From Chryseobacterium carnipullorum (GTDB lineage Bacteria > Bacteroidota > Bacteroidia > Flavobacteriales > Weeksellaceae), in assembly GCF_900142785.1 (NCBI RefSeq), contig NZ_FRCD01000006.1, positions 177,443 to 241,442 of the forward strand: 64,000 nucleotides of DNA, in the 5' to 3' direction. Under the pieces are notes generated by a model. It searched no databases. It worked only from the letters and a program-made list of their open reading frames with translations, and was not told the DNA's origin. The position numbers and the translations under genes are program-made. Below, piece after piece: positions 8,206-16,805 of the stretch (position 1 is its first letter; the number at the start of each line of letters is the position of its first letter).

Positions 8206-9624
8206 TTAGTTTTTTGCAGTTTCCCAAGACGTATGAAAAACGCCTTCTCTGTCGATTCTCTGATAGGTATGTGCTCCGAAGTAATCACGCTGAGCCTGAA
8301 TAAGATTCACCGGCAGGGATTCTGTGGTGTAGGCATCGAAATAGCCCAAAGCCGTCTGAATGCCCAAACTTGAAATCCCGTTTGAAGCAGCAAAGGCAGC
8401 TGTTTTTCGTAATGAGTTGATTTTTTCTTTAACGATGACAGCAATATCTTTATTAAGTAAAATATTCGACAGATGAGGATCCTGAGTATAGGCTGAATAA
8501 AACTTTTCAAGCAAAACAGAACGGATGATACAGCCTCCTCTCCAAATTTTCACAACATCTTTTAATGGAATCTGGAAATTGTATTCTTCAGAAGCTTTCA
8601 CCAATAAAGCAAGGCCCTGTGCATAACTGATCAATGTAGCCAGATACAAAGCATCTCCCACTTCCTTAATAAATAATTCTGTGTTTTCCGGCGTTGTCAT
8701 TTCATTTTTAGCATACAATTGAGACGCCTGAACCCTCTCTTCTTTATATGCTGATAAAATTCTTGAAGTAACGGCAATATCAATGGTTGGGATAGAAACA
8801 CCGATTTCCATAGCTTGCTCTGAAGTCCATTTTCCGGTTCCTTTTGCGCCTGCTTTGTCTAAAATCTGATCCACAAGATAACCGTCCGTTAATGAATCTT
8901 TCTGTTGAAAAATATCTCTGGTAATCTCCATTAAAAATGAGTTCATTTCACCATTATTCCATTCTCTGAAAACTTCGTATAGCTGATCGTTATTCAGATT
9001 AGCTCCTTTTTTTAGTAAATCGTAAGCTTCGCTGATAAGCTGCATAATGGCATATTCAATTCCGTTGTGTACCATTTTCACATAGTTTCCTGCGGAATCT
9101 TTGCCCATATAAGCGGTACACGCCTCCTGATCTACCTTTGCAGAAATAGCTTCAAGCATTGGTTTAAGAAGTTGAAAAGCTTCCCAATCTCCTCCGGGCA
9201 TAATGCTGGGTCCTGTTCTGGCTCCTTTTTCTCCTCCGGAGACTCCCATTCCCATAAAGTGGAGATTTTTGGCCGCTAAATCGGCAACGCGCCTGTTGGT
9301 ATCTTTGAAGTACGAATTACCGGCATCAATAACAATGTCTCCCTTGGTCAAAAGCGGGGTAATGCTTTCCAGAACGGCATCTACAGGTTTTCCTGCAGGA
9401 ACCATCAGAATGATTTTCCTTGGGGTTTCCAGGACCGATATAAAATCCTCCCAAGTACGAGAGCCTTTTACTTTCATCTCTGAAGTAGCACCCTCCTGTA
9501 GTTCTTTTACTTTCTCTTCATCAAGGTCAAATCCAGCAATTGAAAAACCATTATCAGCGATATTATAAAGAAGATTCCTCCCCATCACTCCGAGACCAAC
9601 CATCCCGTAATTATATTTATCCAT
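8206..9624 (-). CDS. gnd: 6-phosphogluconate dehydrogenase, decarboxylating
   Basis: 472 residues, the normal length. It converts 6-phosphogluconate to ribulose-5-phosphate, CO2 and NADPH. Seen: the N-terminal Rossmann motif GLGVMGRNL, the substrate-binding MGVSGGEKGARTGPSIMPGG region, the catalytic-helix sequence YVKMVHNGIEYA, and the C-terminal tail DYFGAHTYQRID. First gene of the operon, so both NADPH-producing steps and the lactonase are co-transcribed. Confidence 0.95.
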   Translation of the reverse strand: MDKYNYGMVGLGVMGRNLLYNIADNGFSIAGFDLDEEKVKELQEGATSEMKVKGSRTWEDFISVLETPRKIILMVPAGKPVDAVLESITPLLTKGDIVIDAGNSYFKDTNRRVADLAAKNLHFMGMGVSGGEKGARTGPSIMPGGDWEAFQLLKPMLEAISAKVDQEACTAYMGKDSAGNYVKMVHNGIEYAIMQLISEAYDLLKKGANLNNDQLYEVFREWNNGEMNSFLMEITRDIFQQKDSLTDGYLVDQILDKAGAKGTGKWTSEQAMEIGVSIPTIDIAVTSRILSAYKEERVQASQLYAKNEMTTPENTELFIKEVGDALYLATLISYAQGLALLVKASEEYNFQIPLKDVVKIWRGGCIIRSVLLEKFYSAYTQDPHLSNILLNKDIAVIVKEKINSLRKTAAFAASNGISSLGIQTALGYFDAYTTESLPVNLIQAQRDYFGAHTYQRIDREGVFHTSWETAKN

Positions 9625-10080
9625 TTTTATTGAAATTTATATGAATTCTATTTTACGGAGTATAAAATTACGGAAATGCTAATGAGTAAAAAAATAAAAG
9701 ACCGGAAAAAATTACGGTCTTTTTTGTATATTATTCATTCATAAGCCAGTAGCATGATATTATATTGATCATCATTCAGCTTATTTTTTTATATCCAATC
9801 GTTGACTCTTCAGTTTTCAATAGAGAAGTTCACATTTTTTATCATGATTATTCATTCTTCTTTTTTGCCGAATCAGTATTCACCCTATTTCAGCAATTCT
9901 TCCTATGTTTCAAAAGCTTCATATTAGCTTTTTTAAAAATAAAAACTCAGAGAACATATTATACTTATCAAAGTCAGACAGAGACTGTTAAAATAAAGAA
10001 TCCTATGTTAACAAATCGTAATTTTAGAAACTTAGCAATTAAAATAATAATTAATTGAAATAATTTTCTTTTTTTAACGT
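9625..10080. other. AT-rich intergenic region
   Basis: Divergent spacer between gnd and lpxD. A 97-codon plus-strand frame (9765-10058) has low-complexity, Phe-rich content and no ribosome-site or promoter support, so I do not call it. The hairpin at 9697-9723 is the only clear structure. Confidence 0.45.
9697..9723. terminator. Terminator-like hairpin upstream of gnd
   Basis: Stem AAAAGACCG / CGGTCTTTT with a 9-base loop, T-rich on both strands. It sits about 70 bases before the gnd ATG with no gene ending nearby. It may be an attenuator in the gnd leader or a stray bidirectional terminator. Confidence 0.45.
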
Positions 10081-10088
10081 TATATTTG
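10081..10088 (+). promoter_or_regulatory. -7 element for lpxD
   Basis: TATATTTG matches the Bacteroidota -7 consensus. No good TTTG lies 19 bases upstream. The predicted transcript starts near 10095, well before the lpxD ATG. Confidence 0.45.
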
Positions 10089-10203
10089 CATATTTTCCGG
10101 ACATAGGCCAACAATTAAATCTTATTCACCTCCTCATTTAGTTTACGGTAATTTCCTGTATAAACATTTGATTCCGACAAGGATCATAAAAAACAACCCC
10201 CTT

Positions 10204-11196
10204 ATGAAATTATTTTCAGTATTAGAAATCAACACGTTACTAAAAGGTTATATAGTTGGTAGTACTTCTCATTCTGTTTCCTCTCCGGAGCAAATAGAAC
10301 TTGCCGGTAATCATCAAATTACTTTTATAGGTAATAAAAAGTATGAAAAACTTTGGGCAGACAGTAAAGCTTCAGTAGCTGTTGTCAATAACGATATCTC
10401 TATTGAGCCCGGTATCAACAGGGCCTTTATAAAAGTTAATAATGCCGACCTTGCCATGTCTCAGGTTTTGGAATTGTTTGCCCCTCTTACTCCACAATTT
10501 GACACGGACATTCATCCTTCAGCAACAGTACACCCCACTGCTATTGTTGGCACAGGTACCCGTATCGGAGCTGGAAGCTACATTGGACCTCATGTAAAAC
10601 TAGGGGATAATGTAACGATTTATCCTAACGCCACTATTCTGGATAACAGTACTGTAGGCAAAAACAGTACCGTATGGAGCGGTGTTGTGATTCGAGAAAA
10701 CTGTCATATTGGTAGCCATACGATTCTGCACCCCAATGCAACGATCGGTGCTGATGGTTTTGGTTTTAAACCTTGTCCTGAAAGGGGTCTTGTAAAAATT
10801 CCACAAATTGGCAATGTGATCATTGGCAACTGGGTAGAAATTGGCTCGGGTGCTTGCGTAGATCGTGGTAAGTTCAGTTCTACTGTTGTGGGTGATGGCT
10901 GCAAAATTGATAACCTGGTACAGATAGGTCATAATTGTGTCTTGGGTAAGTTTTGTATAATGGCTGGCAGTAGTGGTCTGGCTGGCAGTGTTACCCTTGG
11001 TAATGGGGTTATTATTGGTGGAAGTGCTTCTATAAAGGATCACGTTACCATTGGCGATGGCGCTACTATAGGAGCAGGATCGGGTGTTGCAGGTGATGTC
11101 CCTGCGGGTAAGACCTATCTTGGTTACCCTGCCGCCGAAGCACGTACTACGCTTAAACAATGGGCTGCGCTGAAAAGACTTGCTGCCAATAGTTAA
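10204..11196 (+). CDS. lpxD: UDP-3-O-acylglucosamine N-acyltransferase
   Basis: 330 residues from the ATG at 10204 (MKLFSVLEI); the frame extends to 10168 only through a TTG codon. The N-terminal LpxD domain (ITFIGNKKYEKLW, then INRAFIKVNNADLAMSQVLELF) is followed by a long left-handed beta-helix of hexapeptide repeats (IHPSATVHPTAIVGTGTRIG onward) with IGADGFGF and the candidate catalytic His in VQIGHNCVLG. The enzyme adds the second hydroxyacyl chain in lipid A synthesis. It is not beside lpxA/lpxC/fabZ as the core copy usually is, so it is probably a second paralog. Strong terminator follows. Confidence 0.85.
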   Translation: MKLFSVLEINTLLKGYIVGSTSHSVSSPEQIELAGNHQITFIGNKKYEKLWADSKASVAVVNNDISIEPGINRAFIKVNNADLAMSQVLELFAPLTPQFDTDIHPSATVHPTAIVGTGTRIGAGSYIGPHVKLGDNVTIYPNATILDNSTVGKNSTVWSGVVIRENCHIGSHTILHPNATIGADGFGFKPCPERGLVKIPQIGNVIIGNWVEIGSGACVDRGKFSSTVVGDGCKIDNLVQIGHNCVLGKFCIMAGSSGLAGSVTLGNGVIIGGSASIKDHVTIGDGATIGAGSGVAGDVPAGKTYLGYPAAEARTTLKQWAALKRLAANS

Positions 11197-11222
11197 ATCG
11201 TTTTAGAAAAAAATATAGATAG

Positions 11223-11260
11223 AAAAGAGAATTTGTAGTGATTTACAAATTCTCTTTTTT
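11223..11260 (+). terminator. lpxD terminator
   Basis: A perfect 15-bp stem AAAAGAGAATTTGTA / TACAAATTCTCTTTT with a 6-base loop, followed by further T residues. Confidence 0.85.
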
Positions 11261-11325
11261 ATTTAGTACTTTCTTTTACGGTCAATAAGTATTTAAGATG
11301 TGTCAACCAGAGATGACATTACTGG

Positions 11326-11634
11326 CTAAATAATGAATCCTCCTTTCAACTGAAAGTCAGCCTTTACGCTTTCATATCTTTTTACATCTATTGGCTTGGA
11401 AGCGCGCTCAATAATACTTGATTTAAATCCTAAGTCCAGGGCATCATTAGCGGTATAATAAACGCAAAAATCAGCAGCTACCCCACATACGGCAACCTCT
11501 GTGACTCCTCTTCCTTTAAGATAGTCTCCCATCCCTGTAGATTTTTTACGGCCATTATCAAAAAAGCCACTGTAGCTGTCATTTTGTTTTAAATGTTCTA
11601 TGAACCCTCTATTAGGTAATCTACTGACCAACAA
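11326..11634 (-). pseudogene. Truncated nicotinamidase (PncA-like) C-terminal half
   Basis: The frame gives SYSGFFDNGRKKSTGMGDYL, then VTEVAVCGVAADFCVYYTAN with the catalytic-type Cys, and a normal C-terminus. Intact nicotinamidases are about 200 residues. The N-terminal half with the catalytic Asp, the Lys and the metal-binding His residues is absent, and upstream in frame there is a stop (TGA) 10 codons before the TTG used here. There is no ATG in the open frame. The residues before the family match look like unrelated sequence joined on. I infer a deletion remnant that is probably inactive. Confidence 0.7.
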
Positions 11635-11764
11635 GTAGATTTCGTTTTCTTCCTTAATTCATGAACATTTTACTCAAACGATCTATACGCAAAGCCCCAT
11701 TAATACAAGCATTTTAGACGAAAAAAAATATGTTTTTTATCACAAAAATCAAACTACCGTTTAG

Positions 11765-11795
11765 TTTGTTATTAAAGGTTATTCATTTAATTTTG
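11765..11795 (+). promoter_or_regulatory. Consensus promoter of the T9SS cargo gene
   Basis: TTTG at 11765-11768, exactly 19 bases, then TAATTTTG at 11788-11795; a perfect fit. The ATG follows at 11827. Confidence 0.8.
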
Positions 11796-11826
11796 CACGA
11801 AAATAATTCAATTTAAATTTTTATTT

Positions 11827-12543
11827 ATGACCAAACATTTATTATCTGCCATTTTACTGTGCTATTCTGCTTTTGCTTTTTCGCAGAATTCGATAACATC
11901 AACTTCTACTGCAGCGGGTGCCACAACGACCTACACGTTTAATCTGGTTGCGGGTTCCGGTGGTCAGACCTGGAATGCTATTTCCGCAGTGGTTGTACCA
12001 GGTTCTACCCTTCCAGCTTTCGCTGGGAATGCTTCGCCTTCCAGTGTTTCCAATATTGATGTTTTCCTTAACGGATCTACTACTGAAGCCAACGGCTATT
12101 TAAGAAATTTTGGAAATGGTGAGCTGAAAATTGATATCAATCAAGCAATTCCTCAAGGTACAACGATTAAAGTGGTGATTAAAAATGTCACCAATCCTTC
12201 TGCTCCTGCCACTAATTTAACGTCAAAAATAGCCTTTCAAAACAGCAGCTATGCAAATCTGAACAGCTACTCTGCTCCATTTAACATTACATCGGGAACG
12301 TTATCTACTGTTGAACATACATCTTCAGACCATAAAATTGTATTATACCCGAATCCTACAACAGATTATATTAAAATAACCTCTGTTAATTCTAAAGAAA
12401 AATATGCGATCTACAGTTTTAGTGGACAGTTAGTTTTATCAGGGGAGTATACTGCTGATAAAAACATTGATGTACGTTCACTTCCAAAAGGGAGCTATAT
12501 TCTTACCATCAGGAATCAGTCAATTCAACTGATGAAAGACTAA
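11827..12543 (+). CDS. Secreted T9SS type A cargo protein
   Basis: 238 residues: a signal peptide ending in AFSQ, a Ser/Thr/Ala-rich beta domain (about 20-150) with no recognised family, and a C-terminal type A sorting domain from about 165 (VLYPNPTTDYIKI ... SGQLVLSG ... IDVRSLPKGSYILTI). The sorting domain directs export across the outer membrane by the type IX secretion system and is removed at the surface. The function of the passenger is unknown. It has a perfect promoter and its own terminator, so it is probably abundant. Confidence 0.85.
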   Translation: MTKHLLSAILLCYSAFAFSQNSITSTSTAAGATTTYTFNLVAGSGGQTWNAISAVVVPGSTLPAFAGNASPSSVSNIDVFLNGSTTEANGYLRNFGNGELKIDINQAIPQGTTIKVVIKNVTNPSAPATNLTSKIAFQNSSYANLNSYSAPFNITSGTLSTVEHTSSDHKIVLYPNPTTDYIKITSVNSKEKYAIYSFSGQLVLSGEYTADKNIDVRSLPKGSYILTIRNQSIQLMKD

Positions 12544-12562
12544 TCGTTGATTTTTAAAATAA

Positions 12563-12590
12563 AAAAGCAGTTAAAACTAACTGCTTTTAC
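12563..12590. terminator. Terminator after the T9SS cargo gene
   Basis: A perfect stem AAAAGCAGTTA / TAACTGCTTTT with a 4-base loop and a T-rich flank. It is in the right place for the cargo gene and is T-rich in both directions, so it may also serve the convergent barrel gene. Confidence 0.75.
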
Positions 12591-12668
12591 CATCTCCAAG
12601 GTCTCTGATTTTGGAGATTTTATTTGCTTAATATCCTGTAAATTCTCAAGGTTTTACTATTGGAATAA

Positions 12669-14471
12669 TTAATTTCCAAAGTTCACAAAATGAGGAATGT
12701 CTGTCGCAAAACTATTCATTTGTAAAATATTATTCCGGTTGCTGTTAAAATCAAAAACCGAATTATTATCGAAAGGAACACGGGGGTAATAAGTGAATGA
12801 AATTTGAATCCTGTTGAAAACCAAAAATGGATTATTAATTAAAACACCAACGCCTATTTTTGTATTTGCCGTGGTTTTAAGCAGTTTATCATCAGGCATC
12901 CCTAACCAGCCGACTGCTGCTGTTAAGTAGGGACTGAAATGGAAATTTTTCCAGGTTTTATTAACAAAAAGCTGAAGCTGATATCTTAAAACCAATTTTT
13001 TAGTCCCGATATAATCTGAATCGAAAACAGGAAATTCGTCTGTAGCGGAAAGATTAATTCTGTCTTTATAGGAATAATTATGCTGTGGATTTCCCAATGC
13101 CAAAGTGGGAGAAAAGAAGTGTCTAGCTTTGGCAAATTTCCAATCCATAAGATTCGTAAAATAAGTTCCTTCAAGGCGAAAAGACTCACGATTCGGGCTA
13201 TCTTCATTAAAGAATCTTCCAAACTGAGCCTTCACATTGAAATAGCCCAGCTTTATAAAATCACCGTAAGACGCTGAAACTCCTAAATAAGGTTTCACGC
13301 TGCTACTTCTCGATAAAGCTCCGGCAGTTAGGTTAACCGAACTACCGTAAGCAATATCCTCCGGTAAATCATACTGGAAAATATTTTTCTGAACCGAAAA
13401 ATTTCTGTGGATGTATCCTACCGACATCAGAAAACTGCTGTAAGAGCTAAAATAGTTATACTGGTCTATTCCGGGACTGTCTTTGTACTGATAATTCTGA
13501 ATTCTTCCGATCAGGGCAATATTACTGGAAACCTTGTCTTTTTGATCAGATGATACGGGAATTTGATATCCACCCCACAAATCCTGGCTGTACACCTTGA
13601 TCTGAACTTCCGGAAATTTGGTATCGGTCTCTATCGGCAGTAAAACATTTCGCATAAAATATTCAAAGGTAAGTCCACCGGCCCATTTTGTCAGCGGTGA
13701 GAAGAAATCTCTTCTGACATTGAAATTGATTCTTTCATTTTTCAAAAAATCTCTTTCTCCCAAAACCTGGGCATTGATATAAGAACCAAAAAGGTTATAG
13801 GCAGTGTAGCTTCCCAAAAGATAATCCTGCTTTTCTTTGGAATCGTTTCTGTAAAGCAAATTCAGTTCGTGTCCCAATCCCAATACATTTTCTTCGGTAA
13901 CTCCCAGACCAATCTTGCTTCCTGAATAACTGACTCTTGGCTTTAAGCTCCAGGAATCAAGGACTTTCACCACGACATCAATAGAATCTTTGCCGGAAGT
14001 ACTGTCTGAGACGCTGATATTAACCCTGTTGATAAAAGGCATGGCTCTGAGCAAACGTTCGGATTCGTAGAGTTTCTGAGCATTGTACTCCTCCCCTTTT
14101 TTGAAGAGCAAATAGTTATTGACGGTCTTATCTCTCGTATTGGCATGAAGATGATTGGTGAACCAATCGTACCATTTGGTTTTCTCTTTTTTATCTTGCG
14201 AACCATATCCAAACGGGTCAATGGTTTCGATCCGGACATTTCTGATGTGCTTTCCATTATACGTCTCCTGCGACAGCTTCTCCGTTGTTGTTCTCACGGA
14301 AGCAGAGTCCGCTTCCCTACGAAATATGAAACGGTGAATGAACTTGGTCACCTTTGTCTTATCTGAGAAATTTTCTATTTTATAATAGAGTGAATCTTTT
14401 TTTTCCTGTGCATTGAGAAGGATAAAGCCTCCTAAAAAGAAAATTAAAACTGCAAAAAGCTTGTTCATCAT
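12669..14471 (-). CDS. POTRA-containing outer-membrane beta-barrel protein
   Basis: 600 residues from the ATG at 14471 (MMNKLFAVLIF; the frame extends two codons further only through TTG). Signal peptide to about LNAQ. A POTRA-like stretch follows (LLFKKGEEYNAQKLYESERLLRAM at about 125-148, then VNISVSDS ... DVVVKVLDSW), then about 400 residues of alternating strands typical of a 16-stranded barrel. This layout matches the Omp85/BamA-TamA superfamily, but it has only about one POTRA domain and is not BamA itself. It may insert or export surface proteins or lipids; partner unknown. Single gene. Confidence 0.7.
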   Translation of the reverse strand: MMNKLFAVLIFFLGGFILLNAQEKKDSLYYKIENFSDKTKVTKFIHRFIFRREADSASVRTTTEKLSQETYNGKHIRNVRIETIDPFGYGSQDKKEKTKWYDWFTNHLHANTRDKTVNNYLLFKKGEEYNAQKLYESERLLRAMPFINRVNISVSDSTSGKDSIDVVVKVLDSWSLKPRVSYSGSKIGLGVTEENVLGLGHELNLLYRNDSKEKQDYLLGSYTAYNLFGSYINAQVLGERDFLKNERINFNVRRDFFSPLTKWAGGLTFEYFMRNVLLPIETDTKFPEVQIKVYSQDLWGGYQIPVSSDQKDKVSSNIALIGRIQNYQYKDSPGIDQYNYFSSYSSFLMSVGYIHRNFSVQKNIFQYDLPEDIAYGSSVNLTAGALSRSSSVKPYLGVSASYGDFIKLGYFNVKAQFGRFFNEDSPNRESFRLEGTYFTNLMDWKFAKARHFFSPTLALGNPQHNYSYKDRINLSATDEFPVFDSDYIGTKKLVLRYQLQLFVNKTWKNFHFSPYLTAAVGWLGMPDDKLLKTTANTKIGVGVLINNPFLVFNRIQISFTYYPRVPFDNNSVFDFNSNRNNILQMNSFATDIPHFVNFGN

Positions 14472-14869
14472 AACCAAAGAATTCGATAAAGCTTTTCATA
14501 TCAATTTATACGCCAAGAGAAGTAAAAAACGAGGTTTTAACGGAAAAAATAAACCAGATTCAAGAAGGGAATTCCTATTTTTTATATCAGCCTTTTGATT
14601 AAGCTGCTGAATATGAAATTATTTTATATTGAAAACTCAATATTTTTGATATATAAACTGTTATGGCTTATTTAAAATATGATTAATGAAATCATTCTTG
14701 TACAGGCTTCATTTTTTTGGTCTTATTATTGAATAAGTTTTACTACCCATTCAGTTAGTTAGGTTTAGATCAGTTCAGAAGATTCCAGGAATTCTTCATC
14801 AGACTGATCCTCTATCTCAATAGAATGCCCATCAACTGAAATAAAGCTTAATCACTAAATAATACGATT
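14472..14869. other. Intergenic region, no supported gene
   Basis: AT-rich spacer between the divergent barrel and DoxX-like genes. A short acidic minus-strand frame near 14768-14850 has no start codon. Nothing else stands out. Confidence 0.4.
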
Positions 14870-15247
14870 ATGGAAACTAAAGAAATTTCAAGAATTGCTC
14901 TTGGTACATTTTTGATCACCGCAGGCGTTGGCCATCTTACCTTTGCAAGAAAAGAATTTCAGGCTCAGGTACCGGATTGGGTTCCTTTAAAGAAAGATGA
15001 CACCGTTATTTATTCAGGAATAGCTGAAATACTTCTCGGGACAGCCATTATTGCCACTCCAAAAAAACACCGGAAAACGGTAGGTAAAGTGGTCGCCACA
15101 TTTTTTGCCGCTGTTCTACCCGGAAATATTGCTCAGTATAAAAACAGGAGAGATTCTTTTGGCCTTAATACCGACAATCAAAGAATGGCCAGACTCTTCA
15201 TGCAGGCTCCCCTGATTGCATGGGCGTTGAAATCTACGGATGAGTAA
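14870..15247 (+). CDS. DoxX-like small membrane protein
   Basis: 125 residues with about three to four hydrophobic segments: one near 10-25 (ALGTFLITAGVGHLTFARKEF), one near 47-63 (SGIAEILLGTAIIATP), one near 75-90 and one near the C-terminus. The GHLTFARKEFQAQVPDWVP motif is typical of the DoxX/DUF417-like relatives common in Bacteroidota. The function of the family is poorly defined; some members act in redox or thiol stress. Single gene with a terminator about 85 bases downstream. Confidence 0.7.
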   Translation: METKEISRIALGTFLITAGVGHLTFARKEFQAQVPDWVPLKKDDTVIYSGIAEILLGTAIIATPKKHRKTVGKVVATFFAAVLPGNIAQYKNRRDSFGLNTDNQRMARLFMQAPLIAWALKSTDE

Positions 15248-15257
15248 AATTCAATAC

Positions 15258-15272
15258 AAAGGTGACCCGAAG
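15258..15272. other. Candidate attachment-site half (tRNA-Arg 3'-end echo)
   Basis: AAAGGTGACC followed by CGAAG repeats, in the same orientation, the sequence at the 3' end of the tRNA-Arg gene (AAAGGTGACCGCGAAG, 17938-17953), differing by one missing base. The two copies bracket the accessory island. This is the expected arrangement for an element integrated at a tRNA 3' end, though the repeat is short. Confidence 0.4.
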
Positions 15273-15330
15273 ATCGCAACTTATTTCAAACAGCTGATAT
15301 CTATAAGCTGAAATCATAGTACAAAAAAAA

Positions 15331-15364
15331 CGGACAAGGCAGTACAAAATGCCTTGTCCGTATT
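15331..15364 (+). terminator. Terminator of the DoxX-like gene
   Basis: A perfect 11-bp stem CGGACAAGGCA / TGCCTTGTCCG with an 8-base loop, followed by TATTATT. Confidence 0.75.
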
Positions 15365-15437
15365 ATTATATGCATACTTATGACATCATCAATCAACAGG
15401 TTTCCGGCAAGTAATGATTACTAAAAGTAACCACTTC

Positions 15438-15658
15438 CGCTACCGAATCCTTTCGTGTAGTTTAGTATAATAATCAAACATTCTACAAACAGCCATATTA
15501 TCTAAAGTAATTTTTCATCAGAATAATCTATTACCCTGCTACATCTATAATCTTCCGCAAAAAAATTACGACTCATGAATTATGTTTTTATAAAAACAAA
15601 AACTTCCTGATGAAGTCTTGGGAAATAAAATCACACGATTGAATCGTTCGGTAGCGAG
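15438..15658. repeat. Diverged ~230-bp repeat, copy A
   Basis: The left end CGCTACCGAATCCTTTCGTG (15438-15457) and the right end, read on the other strand, CTCGCTACCGAACGATTCAA, are imperfect inverted repeats of one another. The body aligns with copy C at 17632-17874 over its whole length (shared blocks include GAATCCTTT-GTG, TATAATA, TATGTTTT, AAGTCTT, AAATAAA). The right part lies in an open frame with no start codon that ends at 15729, so the element may include gene remnants. Confidence 0.6.
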
Positions 15659-15863
15659 AGTAGTAAAACTAAGAGATTACGACAATGAAGTAAAAGTAGA
15701 GGTCAAATATATCAACCAATTACCATAGTCAAATAATTTTTAAGAAAACAACTTCCACATGAGATTATTTTTGTAAAATATTAAAAATAAAGTTAATAAA
15801 CAATATTTATATTTCTATTATATGCATTATCTTCACGTTATCAACATCAAATTATATATTTTT

Positions 15864-16220
15864 ATGAAAAAATCACTTTTTACATTAATTTGTGCATCTA
15901 CACTAATTTTTACTAGTTGCTCAAACGACCCTCATCAAGAAAAGGAAGTTCAAGACCATAATCAAATGGTAACAGCAAAGAAGTCAGTAGGCAAAACTCA
16001 GCAAGAAATCGAAAATCTTCTCAAACATTTTACAACAAAGGATTATCATGCTTCTGTTTCCGGCTTAAGTAAGGAGGAAGTGCAAAAAGATATGGCAATG
16101 AAATTACTGCCAAAATGCAAACAACTTCTTATGGAAAACGGATATACGGAAGATGATATTAATAAATTTGACGACGATTACAAAACTATTATACTTACAG
16201 CATTTAACTTAAAAAAATAA
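15864..16220 (+). CDS. Small lipoprotein of the island cassette
   Basis: 118 residues from the ATG at 15864 (MKKSLFTLICASTL); the ATG at 15822 would put 14 residues in front of the signal peptide. The lipobox IFTSC predicts lipidation at Cys19 or so. The mature part is charged and helical (KSVGKTQQEIENLLKHFTTK, then SKEEVQKDMAMKLLPKCKQL) with one further Cys. I recognise no family. The stop is two bases before the start of the next gene, so the two are surely co-transcribed and probably act together in the periplasm. Confidence 0.7.
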   Translation: MKKSLFTLICASTLIFTSCSNDPHQEKEVQDHNQMVTAKKSVGKTQQEIENLLKHFTTKDYHASVSGLSKEEVQKDMAMKLLPKCKQLLMENGYTEDDINKFDDDYKTIILTAFNLKK

Positions 16221-16222
16221 TT

Positions 16223-16696
16223 ATGAAAAAGATCTTTTTATCACTTGCACTTGTATTTGGCGCAGCTAATTGTGCCATGGCAGTCCCAACCTTTTATTAT
16301 AATTTTGGGAGTTATGACGTAGAAGGTTTATTTGTCTATTATTCAAGTCCAACTAATGGAATGGGTTGCTATGATGGAAACATCCTTCCGTTGAAACTGA
16401 CAAGTTCAAATGTTCTTACAAATATGTATACCGGGGTTGTAGTTCCGGCTAACCAACTTACACATGCCTATGTATGTGGTGCATCTCCCACGCCGGTATG
16501 CAGTACCACAACGGATGTAATATTTAGAGGGATGAGATTTTATACAACAGTAAGCAATTTTGCCGGAATGGCAGGAACAAGTTGTACAAATTTCACTCAG
16601 GTTCCAACACCTAACGGATGGAAAATAACAATGCCAGGATTGCAAAGTCTAACATTTATAGACATGGGGTTCATGACCCAATATATTTACCAATAA
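16223..16696 (+). CDS. Exported Cys-containing protein of the island cassette
   Basis: 157 residues with a signal peptide cleaved near CAMA-VP. The mature part is rich in Tyr, Thr, Gly and aromatic residues (FYYNFGSYDVEGLFVYYSS) and has four cysteines (MGCYDG, YVCGAS, PVCSTT, SCTNF) that could form two disulfides. No domain is recognised. It starts two bases after the lipoprotein stop and is followed by a good hairpin. Location predicted: periplasm or outside. A small secreted effector or a partner of the lipoprotein are both possible; this is speculation. Confidence 0.7.
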   Translation: MKKIFLSLALVFGAANCAMAVPTFYYNFGSYDVEGLFVYYSSPTNGMGCYDGNILPLKLTSSNVLTNMYTGVVVPANQLTHAYVCGASPTPVCSTTTDVIFRGMRFYTTVSNFAGMAGTSCTNFTQVPTPNGWKITMPGLQSLTFIDMGFMTQYIYQ

Positions 16697-16768
16697 AAAT
16701 AACTCAAATTTTTAATAAATAAGCATCCATATTCCCCAAATTGGAATAAAAATTTGTGATTATAAAAC

Positions 16769-16796
16769 AAATCCTCGAATAATATCGGGGATTTTT
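16769..16796 (+). terminator. Terminator of the two-gene cassette
   Basis: The stem AAATCCTCGA / TCGGGGATTT (nine of ten paired) with a short loop is followed by TTTTT. Confidence 0.7.
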
Positions 16797-16805
16797 ACTG
16801 TACAT

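Noticed and set aside
9765..10058. 97-codon plus-strand frame upstream of lpxD
   Set aside because: Phe/Ile-rich low-complexity translation, overlaps the likely lpxD promoter region, no promoter or ribosome-site support.
14765..14855. Acidic 27-codon minus-strand frame (ISVDGHSIEIEDQSDEEFLESS)
   Set aside because: Looks coding-like but has no start codon, is very short, and nothing in frame precedes it; too weak to call.
15605..15729. Start-less frame ending ...VKYINQLP inside and after repeat copy A
   Set aside because: Reads like a gene tail, but there is no start codon and a TAA lies a few codons before; kept only as part of the repeat description.
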